Source: Platanthera guangdongensis | Taxonomy: Eukaryota; Streptophyta; Magnoliopsida; Asparagales; Orchidaceae | Direction of reading: 5' to 3' | Assembly: GCA_039583875.1 (NCBI GenBank) | Contig: CM077163.1 | Coordinates: forward strand, 107,703,213 to 107,767,212 | Length of the DNA stretch: 64,000 nt | Shown: positions 56,581 through 64,000 of the stretch, in pieces | Position numbering within the stretch: the stretch's first letter is position 1 | How the letters are laid out: the number at the start of each line of letters is the position of its first letter | Made by a program: the position numbers and the translations under genes | Notes under the pieces: generated by a model | Databases searched by the model: none | What the model was told of the DNA's origin: nothing | The model's input: the letters and a program-made list of their open reading frames with translations, nothing else

Positions 56581-57318
56581 TTTATTCGTGCGAAACGTCC
56601 TCCAAGCTCGCCAACAGTGGGATGTAGTACTCGATGTCGAGCCTGGCATCGGGTAGGAATTTGATAATGGCGGACTCCATCGCATCCAGCTGGACACTCT
56701 TGAAAATGGAGTCCACGCTCTATTGTGGATAAGTATGCGTGAACCCAAGGTCGCCTTCGAAGATTAAAAATCTTGAGGTCCAGTCATGGATCTTGTTAGG
56801 AAGACCCACAACCTTCATTCCTCTACAGTAGAAGTAGATCACACCCTTATAAGGGCGGCCTCCGGACGATGTTATTGAGAGGACTGAAAACATTTTGCGG
56901 AAGATATTCATTGAGAAGGCGATCTTCTCAGACCGCTGGTAGGAAATAAAGCTGCAAATGGCGGCGAGGGTGTTGGGCTCGAGCTGGCCCTGCACCATCC
57001 CGTAATGTTCAAATATTTCAGCAATCTACCATAATAACAGAAATTCAATCCACTGTCGAAGTGATAGATGGGTATGGCGATCTCAGTCGTCGTTGAAAAA
57101 TTTAATCTTTCCTCATGAGCGGGAAGGCGGACAAGCAAGTTAGAGTTCGTCATTTTTATTTCGACAAAGGCCTTAAGGTCGGCCTCTGTTAGAGTGCATT
57201 TTCTGTGGTCGGCAGCATGGAAAGCAACTGCAGCGTCAGTCCTGGCGGACACCATCTTAGCAGGCCACAGGGTCTTCAGCTACACCTGTTTCCCTGTATA
57301 GAAGAAGCAACAGGGCTG

Positions 57319-57326
57319 TATTTATA
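57319..57326 (-). promoter_or_regulatory. TATA box for antisense gene B
   Basis: TATAAATA on the minus strand, 64 bases before the gene B ATG (57255). The separate gene A also has a TATA box at the matching distance in copy 1 (3157). Confidence 0.6.
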
Positions 57327-57728
57327 GTAGTGGGGCCTGACAGCTTTTTTTGCCAGGCCGCACAGCTCGCTTTTTCAGTCCTCATAGTCCGCCATATTTC
57401 AATTCACGCAGCAAAAAATTAAAAACAACGCGGACACAAACTTAAATTCGCACTGCTGCTTCCCATCGAGTACCTGCCAAGTAAAGTTCAAAGCACAAAA
57501 TAAGGCGGACACAGTTTCAGTCCGCCCAGTTCGCACAGATCACAGCGCAAGCACAAATTAGCAACAGAATGTGCGGATATCTTATTTAGTCAGCATAAAG
57601 CGTGGCACAGTTCATCTCAAGCCACAGCATAAAGTATTATTTAGAACACATAATTAAACATCAAACAAATCGAATAAGTTCGTGGTTTTGCGGACTCAGC
57701 GGTCTTTATTTTTATTCTGCAATGACCT
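57327..57728 (-). other. Intergenic stretch between antisense genes A and B
   Basis: No ORF. AGTCCGC/GCGGAC words are frequent. It would hold the end of the gene A transcript and the gene B promoter. Confidence 0.55.
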
Positions 57729-59294
57729 CTACATTCTATCTCTACACAAGTGTGCTGCCTGGTCGCTTATTTGAAGAACATCGCTATACAAGCAACAGAT
57801 GTGGTGATGAATGGAGTTAATGGTCTGATGCATGTGAGCGGCCTCCCGATCTACCCGACTCAGGGGAAATATAGGCTCCATTGCCGGGCTCAGCTCCTCA
57901 TCTGCTGTATGTTGGACACCACCTACTGGTGTTGCAGCCTCCGGAGCAACGCGATCTGGCAATCGCGATCTTTGCTCAGCAACCTCAGCAGCCCGCTTCC
58001 CTTTCTCTTCCCGTGCCAATGCCAAGTGCTTACCTTTATAGAAGCGGACATCATCAGCGAGCCTTTTCTTCTCCCTATCAGACCTTTCCAGCACCCTTGA
58101 GATGTTGACGATCTGATCCTTTAAGGCTTTCTCGCGCTCCACGGATGCCTTCTCGCGCTCTTCCGCCTTCTTGAAGTCCGCTCTGATTTCTTGAATTTCA
58201 GCTTGAAACCTCTTTTCTAACACTCTGATGTTATTCAGGCTTGGCTGCTCATCTCTTGCGGACTCATCATGCGAGCCTGCGTCAACACCGGTATTCGGTG
58301 TAACCACGATCTCGCCACTCTCGATAGAGCCCGGTGGTGACTTTCTACCTGCAACAAAGAAGGTCAATTTAACATTCAAATACAGTCTGCTGCAGACTCA
58401 AAGTATCAGGATAAAAGATAACTTTTGGAAGAAGCAGCAGCGAGTTGCCGGCTATCGAAGATAGGCCGCCTTGCCCGCTCTGGGTCAAGACGCTTAACCA
58501 TTTCTTCCATTCTCGATGGACTTTTGTTCTTTTTTCAGCAGCAGAGCTTGTTGAAACAACAATATCATCAGTCTCGATGATGATCTTGATCGGTCTCGAC
58601 TTCCGCTACGGCGACCTGTAAAGCCACTAACGCTTAAAATATTTAGGCGCCGGTTGAAGGAAACCTGTCTGCAACAGCTCTGCGGCAGTCCGCAGATCCT
58701 CAACATTTTTGTCCGCCGCGGCCTGCTTTGAGGCCGCCTCGATAGTAGCTATATGGGCAACGATTTGTTTCTTCTGCTCCGCTATCTTCTCTTTCAGTCT
58801 TTCCTTCTCTTTCTCCTCAACAGCGGATAAAGAGGGGAGCTCGCCGCTCTTAACCCCAAGGATTTCCACCTCAGGTTGCAGTGCACCCAGCAAGGAGTCG
58901 TTGATGAGATCAAATTGGTCGACGTCTATGGAATCTAGTATCTCGTCCGTAGACAAACTGACCGTAGAGAGTGAATTATCTCCCTGGACTTGGGCCTCCG
59001 GTTTAACCAAGTTACTTTCAGAAACTTCTTTTTCGCGCGGCCTGTGCTGCAAGTCCGCATCTCCCGTCCGCACGGAGATATTCTTCACTTTCATCGCTCG
59101 CAGCTTCTTCTCAACCCGCTCAGCCACAGTCAACCCATCCCTCTTCCTCTTCTTTCCAGAAGGGCCCCTTTTCTTAGCAGAGTTCGTGGTATCCTTCCCT
59201 AAATCTGGCTGGCTCTCGCGGACCGTTTCAAAGTTTGCAGCGACCAATGCCTTTGAAGGCACGTCTTTCCCAACTTCTTCTCCCACAGACCACC
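57729..59294 (-). pseudogene. Tat antisense gene A, copy 2 (coiled-coil protein), 5' end cut
   Basis: Minus strand. The first long frame (about 59305 to 58627; its first 20 or so codons come from the chromovirus LTR) includes KKRKRDGLTVAERVEKKLRA, GDNSLSTVSLSTDEILDSID and EKEKERLKEKIAEQKKQIVA. A TAA at KYFKR and decay follow. After the region matching the copy 1 intron, a 216-codon frame (58379-57729) gives a coiled coil (REKASVEREKALKDQIVNIS) and ends near EAAHMHQTINSIHHHICCL. The N-terminus is lost to the chromovirus insertion at 59295. Residue-by-residue similarity with copy 1 (3249-5130) despite mutual decay suggests past protein-level selection. Confidence 0.75.
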
Positions 59295-61463
59295 TGTAAC
59301 ACCCCCATCCGTCGCGTGGTATATAACGGAAGGTCCAGCTGGAACCCAACACCATACACCACAGATAGTCGGAAGGGTTACATAAGAATATCCAAACATT
59401 CCAATTAAAACTACTCGTCCGACACAGAGCATTCTAGAGGAAGCTTTTAAAAGTAGAAAGAACCCAAACTTTTATCCAAATAACATGAATGTCCACATTC
59501 ACTACCATTGGAATGAAATAATAATACACTGAAAGAAACTTGGCCTTAGGGCCTTACAGAGGTTCACTTAATTAAATAATGTTTTCCATACATCGGCTCG
59601 CAGGCCGGCCATACATGACAAAAGTAAAGTATAATTATTCGCTTTGGGCTTCTGGGGCCAGCACAGCAATAAAGGCTCCAGCCCTCTATTTTGTACTCGG
59701 CTCTGCAGCACCTACAAGCACATTCCACCGCACGGTGGCAAATAAAGCAACGGTCAGCCAAAAGCTGACCAAATTATAACTACCCCGCCCCTTACTCGGG
59801 ACGGCGGTGCTCTTTCCCTGCATAACATTAGCACAGTAAAACAATAAAGCGCATTTATACTACGCCACAGGTGTAGGCTCGCACGGCCAAACACCTCGTG
59901 CACTCAGGGCACATTAACGGTGAATCCTGACACTTCAGCGTCTTCACCACCATCCCAAAGATGGCAACCACGTGAGCATTTACACTTTCTAACCACTGTC
60001 TAAGGCTCCCGACTATGCCAACGGCCAATCCCCTTTTCGGTTATCTCGCACGGAACCACATAGCCTATGTCCAATTCCACTTGCCTGTTGCTCATACCAC
60101 GTAGTCACTTTAAGAAATATGCACGAGCCAAGCTTCTCTCGGATGCCAAAACTTTTCCAAACAATCACATAACCCAGTTATGTTCAAGGCCGGTTCCCTG
60201 ACTGCCAAGTTAGCGGAACACGTTTTCGCTCAGTTTTCCAGATGCGCCTTTGAGTTAATCCCCAAGGATCCCTGTTGCAATCACCCGCGTATAAACCCAA
60301 AAAACCCAAAGCACGGAGTCTTCTCTGGCAAAACATATCAAATTCAACATCACCGATCCAGACGATACACGTCCGGGTAGGCTTCACACACAATGCCTAT
60401 GCCCGTTCTTCGATCCTGGACTCTATATGCAACACAAGGGGGACCATTCATATCAACCCCAAGGAACACCACGCACTCACCGCACACTCGCGGGAGCGGG
60501 ATTCCCTATGCAGAAAGGAAGAGCTTCACATGCTTAAGTAGAGAATCATTACCCTTGTCGTCCGCTTTGGCGCCATGGAAAAACTACACGGATAGAAGTC
60601 TTTGCAACAAACTTTCCTCCACGGATCCGCTCTTAGATCTCAAAACGGTGATCCGATGCTCCGCCGGTGGCCGGATTCCTCCTCCTTCTTCCTCCTCTTT
60701 CTAACTCCTTGGAAAGGGAATGGCTTGGAGAAAATTAAGAGTTAACTCCCCCATTCCCGGCCTTAATAGAGCAGGAAACCATCTGGGTCATTGGATCACA
60801 ATTAAAGAGAATGAACTGCTCAGATCTGCACAATATTCCCCAGACCTGGGCCGAACAAGGCCTCGCACACGGCCGTGTTCCAGGCCGTGTGCCTTGATCG
60901 AGGCACGATCGTCGAACGAAGAAAAGACACACGGGAAAAGACACGCCCGTGTCTCACTCGACACGCCCGTGTCGAATCCTCGACACGCCCGTGACTAGGG
61001 GCATGTCACAGATAACCGCCACGGCAACAGACATGACCCAATGGAACACGGGTAGGGACACGTGTATGAACATGCCCGTGTCACTCGACAATTGTCTATC
61101 GTTGAACGCAGAGGGTCACTCGACAATCATCGAGCGACGTTCGGCGATCGTCGAACGAAGGGGGACATGCCCTCCTGACACGCCCGTGTCTCCTGGCATG
61201 TTCCTCCCGAACAATTTTCGCCGAACTCCATCGGCTTTTGGGAACACGGGTACAGATACGGTTAGGCACACGCCCGTGTCAAATGACACGCCCGTGTCAT
61301 TTAGCCATGTTTCTTGTCGTGTCCTTCTCTGGATGAAAAATGGCCAAAACACCAGCCAGACACGGCCTTAGACATGCCCATGTCCTTGGCCATGTACCCC
61401 TGTACATGCACCAAAAATCCCTTTTTACGCGACCAACTCAAATACAATTTTCGGGGCGTTACA
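59295..61463 (-). repeat. Chromovirus 3' LTR (2169 bp)
   Basis: TGTAACGCCCCGAAAATTG at 61463 (minus) to GGGGGTGTTACA at 59295, with inverted termini. U3 has a palindrome array (60860-61385). CTATTAAGG at about 60764-60772 (minus) is a possible TATA box. No gene inside; other frames are incidental. Confidence 0.9.
60860..61385 (-). repeat. U3 array of GACACGCCCGTGTC palindromes and TCGTCGAACGA words
   Basis: At least ten ACACGCCCGTGTC/ACACGGGCGTGT-type units, with a block of ATCGTCGAACGA / TCATCGAGCGACG words at about 60905 and 61110-61155. Both words are also found in other families in this window. Confidence 0.85.
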
Positions 61464-61481
61464 AATCTCCCCCACTTAAGG
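61464..61481 (-). promoter_or_regulatory. Polypurine tract of the chromovirus
   Basis: TTAAGTGGGGGAGATT on the minus strand directly before the LTR start, the usual Tekay/Del tract. Confidence 0.9.
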
Positions 61482-61509
61482 AATTTCGTCCCGAAATTAA
61501 GTAAATGTA

Positions 61510-64000
61510 CACAAATCTAAAAGTTACCTGAGTGGAATAACTCGGGATATTCCTCCAACATAGCTTGCTCTCGCTCCCATGAAAGCTCCTCTGTTCCGCA
61601 ATTATCCTAATGGACTTTAACCATTCGGACTTCCTTGTTGCGGAGTCGCTTGACTGCAACATCTTCAATACGTACTGGCTTGACCCTTGTCGTTAATTCA
61701 TAATCAACCGGTACTTGATTGTCCGCAATGATCTGCGAAGGATCTTGCACCGCCTTACGCAACACCGACATGTGGAACACGTCATGTAGCCCACTCAATT
61801 CCGCCGACATCTTCAACCTATACGCCGCCTCGCCAACACGCTCTAGGATTTCAAATGGTCCGAGGTATCTCGGACTCAACTTCTTCAAGCGTCGAACCCG
61901 CGAGACACCCTTGAATGGCTTAATTTTTAAGTACATCCAGTCGCCAACATTGAACTCCACATTCCTATGTTTGGCGTTATAGTACTTTGACTTTCTATCC
62001 TGAGCGATCTTCAACCGTTCTTGAATTGTCTGTATCACTGAAGTGGCATCTTCCACTGCTTGACATTTGTAAAGCTTCGACTCGCCCGTCTCCATCCAAG
62101 ACAATGGCGTGCGACACTTTCTCCCGTACAAGGCCTCGAAAGGCGCCATTCCAACACTCGCCTGAAAGCTGTTGTTATATGCAAACTCCAACATGTACAA
62201 GTGATCTTCGCACTGCTTTCCAAAATCTAGGATGCACATGCGAAGAATCTCTTCCATCGTTTGGTTGACCCTCTCGGTTTGGCCATCCGTCTGCGGATGA
62301 AAGGATATGCTGAACTTTAGCTTAGTACCCAACAGACTATGCACCAACATCCAGTCATTCGACGTGAAGCGTCCATCTCGATCACTAACAATACTGCGGG
62401 TCACACCATGCAATCGTACAATATTCTCCACATAGAGTTTGGCTAATGTTTCCACCGGATCTTCCTTCCTGACCGGAATAAAGTGCGACACCTTTGTCAA
62501 CCTATCTACGACCACCCAAATGACATCATTTCCCTTCTGCGACTTCGGTAAACCATGCACAAAATCCATAGATATGTCGTCGAATTTCCATTCTGTGATA
62601 AGTATGGACTTCAAGAAACCTCCGGGTTTCTGGCATTCCGCCTTCACAAAAGCACATGTACGCCACTTGGACACATAAAGTGCTACGACCTTCTTCAATC
62701 ATGGCCACCAGAATAATTTCTTCAAGTCTCTGTACTTCTTCATGCTTCCCGGGTGGATTGAGTACTTGGTATGATGAGCCTCCTGCATCAACTCCTCCCG
62801 AAGATTATCCGCACTAGGAATGCATAGGCGACAGTCCTTCCTTAGCAACACATCCTCAATGGCAAACTGGAAATTTGACCCATCCAAAGATTCATCCAAG
62901 ATCTGCTTCATGCTGTTATCCTGAATCAAATCACGCCGAACTCTATCAGCTAGGTCACACTGCACCTCTGTCCAAAACAGTTTCGCCTCAGCAGTAGACT
63001 GCTTGTCGACGCAAGATATCTCCAAAGCCTCCAACTCATGGACCAATCTCTCATCATGTACCAATAAACAGTTGGCCTGCGCCAGAGTACTGCGACTCAA
63101 TGCATCCGCCACTGTATTTCCTTTCCCAGGCACATAATGTATCTTGAAGGTATAGTCTCCTAAGGACTACATCCACCTCCGCTGCCTCATGTTCAGATCC
63201 TTTTGACCCAATAGGTACTTCAAGCTCTTATGATCGGTGTAAATATCGACCTTCACAACATAGAGGTAGTGCCTCCAAAGCTTTAGAGCAAATATCACGG
63301 CCGCTAACTCTAATTCGTGGACCGGATAATTCCTCTCGTGAGCCTTCAATTGTCGTGAACCGTAGGCTATCACACTCCCATGCTGTAGCAGAACATAGCC
63401 CAAACCACTGCCTGAAGCATCACTATAGATCTCGAACCCTTCGGTTCCACTTGGCGAACATAAAATAGGCGCTGTGGTCAACCGCCTCTTCAACTCCTCA
63501 AAAGCCTGCTCGTACTCCGGAGACCACACAAACTTCTGATCCTTCCTTGTCAACGTCGTGAGTGGTAGCGCTTTCCACGAGAAGTTCTCTATGAAGTGCC
63601 TGTAGTAGCCAGCAAGCCTCAGAAAACTCCGGACCTCTGCCACTATAGTGAAAGCAGGCCACTCCCGTATTGCCACTATCTTCGTCAGATCCACAGCCAT
63701 CCCTTCTCCACTGAAAACATGACCAAGGAATGCTATCGAGGATAACCAGAATTCACACTTGGAGAACTTAGCATACAACTGATTCCTCCTCAATGTCTCC
63801 AACACCATGTGTAGATGATTGTAGTGATCCTCCTCGCACTGTGAGTACACCAGGATATCATCAATAAATACTATCACGAAACAATCCAGCTACTCTCTGA
63901 ACGTCCTGTTCATCAGATCCATAAACACGGATGGCGCATTGGTCAAACCAAACGGCATGACCGTGAACTCGTAATGCCCAAACTACGTACTGAATGTTGT
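61510..64000 (-). pseudogene. Chromovirus pol: RT, RNase H, integrase, chromodomain
   Basis: One frame on the minus strand with a few stops (near 63980, 63885, 63155, 62700 and 61605). [27 protein letters not shown] (catalytic Asp pair present). RNase [30 protein letters not shown] and [11 protein letters not shown]. Integrase: [15 protein letters not shown], a zinc finger with one Cys lost (VSKWRTC), core MDFVHGLP, SDRDGRFTS and TERVNQTMEE, then LSPRYLGPFEILERVG. Past the last stop, a chromodomain-like NCGTEELSWEREQAML segment would guide insertion to heterochromatin. All catalytic residues seen are in place; the stops are isolated point changes, so this insertion is relatively young. Confidence 0.92.

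Larger units (their letters stand above)
55400..57255 (-). pseudogene. Tat antisense gene B (Transposase_28-like domain plus acidic C-terminus)
   Basis: Minus strand, antisense to gag-pol. ATG at 57255 (MVSARTDAAVAFHAAD). The N-terminal part (NLLVRLPAHEERLNF; EHYGMVQGQLEPNTLAAICSF; KVVGLPNKIHDWTSRFLIFEGD) has the pattern of plant 'putative gypsy-type transposon' proteins. Likely introns: 56580-56511 (GTAAGC...TTTTGCAG) and 55989-55918 (GTGAGT...TTTCGCACAG). The second exon is basic then helical (LARDMLRQNEELQE). The last encodes DVTFLQLFPELKEHV and a long Glu run. Several in-frame stops (for example before the first intron and after TYPQ) make this copy non-functional. Role unknown; a TATA box lies upstream at 57319-57326. 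Confidence 0.7.
47103..59294 (+). mobile_element. Tat-lineage Ty3/gypsy element, copy 2, with two antisense genes; 3' end outside the window
   Basis: Order: 5' LTR, gag, protease, RT, RNase H, archaeal-type RNase H, integrase, tandem array, then antisense genes B and A. At 59294 a chromovirus interrupts gene A, so the remaining internal part and the 3' LTR should lie beyond that element, outside the window. The second RNase H and the pol order are diagnostic of Tat. Confidence 0.9.
59295..64000 (-). mobile_element. Tekay/Del-type Ty3/gypsy chromovirus, 3' part
   Basis: Minus strand from the window end: RT, RNase H, integrase with chromodomain, PPT, 3' LTR. The pol order with a C-terminal chromodomain and an LTR starting TGTAACGCCCC indicates the Tekay/Del group. 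It is inserted in antisense gene A of Tat copy 2. Gag, protease and the 5' LTR lie outside the window. Confidence 0.92.

Noticed and set aside
58709..59299. 196-codon plus-strand frame
   Set aside because: Complement of antisense gene A, whose minus-strand frame matches copy 1 at the protein level; the plus frame is a shadow.
59295..61463. Several 60-140-codon frames such as 60949-61371
   Set aside because: They lie within a defined LTR and follow the palindrome array; no domain or codon-level support.
1..64000. Endogenous pararetrovirus (caulimovirus-type) sequence
   Set aside because: Every RT seen is in a copia or gypsy order with integrase or LTR context; no movement-protein or coat-protein motif was noticed.

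Overview
The window is plant nuclear DNA made almost entirely of nested, mostly decayed LTR retrotransposons. I find no host gene, rRNA, functional tRNA or CRISPR array. The lineages present (SIRE-type Ty1/copia with an envelope-like third ORF, Tat-lineage Ty3/gypsy with an archaeal-type second RNase H, Tekay/Del-type chromoviruses, an Athila/Tat-like LTR, and a tRNA-derived SINE-like unit) point to an angiosperm, probably a eudicot. The species cannot be named from this.

Layout. 1-1297: broken gypsy gag-pol (+). 1298-2308 and 13112-15830: two halves of a non-coding, probably gypsy LTR/leader region. They are split by a Tat element on the minus strand (2314-13106) flanked by perfect 5-bp duplications (GGAAT). 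That Tat copy keeps its 3' LTR, an antisense accessory gene and part of its 5' LTR. A SIRE-type copia element (5129 to about 12741, +) with a nearly continuous pol sits inside it and has lost its own 3' end. 15840-16897: copia gag remnant (-). 16898-27545: complete but decayed SIRE-type element (-) with two 2.2-kb LTRs. 27711-31228: gypsy LTR-like start and broken pol (+). 31229-33119: copia LTR and 3' leader (-). 33120-43071: SIRE-type element (-) with 3' LTR, SINE-like insertion, envelope-like ORF and pol, the pol split by a solo LTR (40192-42095). 43072 to about 46150: Athila/Tat-like LTR and remnants (+). About 46160-47102: part of another LTR on the minus strand with its polypurine tract. 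47103-59294: a second, much fuller Tat element (+) with 5' LTR, gag, pol, a 144-bp tandem array and two antisense genes. 59295-64000: Tekay/Del-type chromovirus (-) inserted into the second antisense gene of that Tat copy, with 3' LTR and pol running off the window.

Two patterns run across the families. First, most LTRs here carry, just upstream of a recognisable TATA box in U3, an array of short imperfect palindromes. The motif word is specific to each family, although some words are shared between copia and gypsy families. Second, the Tat family carries two genes antisense to gag-pol between pol and the 3' LTR. Each has its own TATA box where it can be seen, and splice signals on the antisense strand. 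One (B) looks like the plant 'putative gypsy-type transposon' (Transposase_28-like) family; the other (A) is a charged coiled-coil protein. Both are present as decayed copies, but two independent insertions show the same arrangement.
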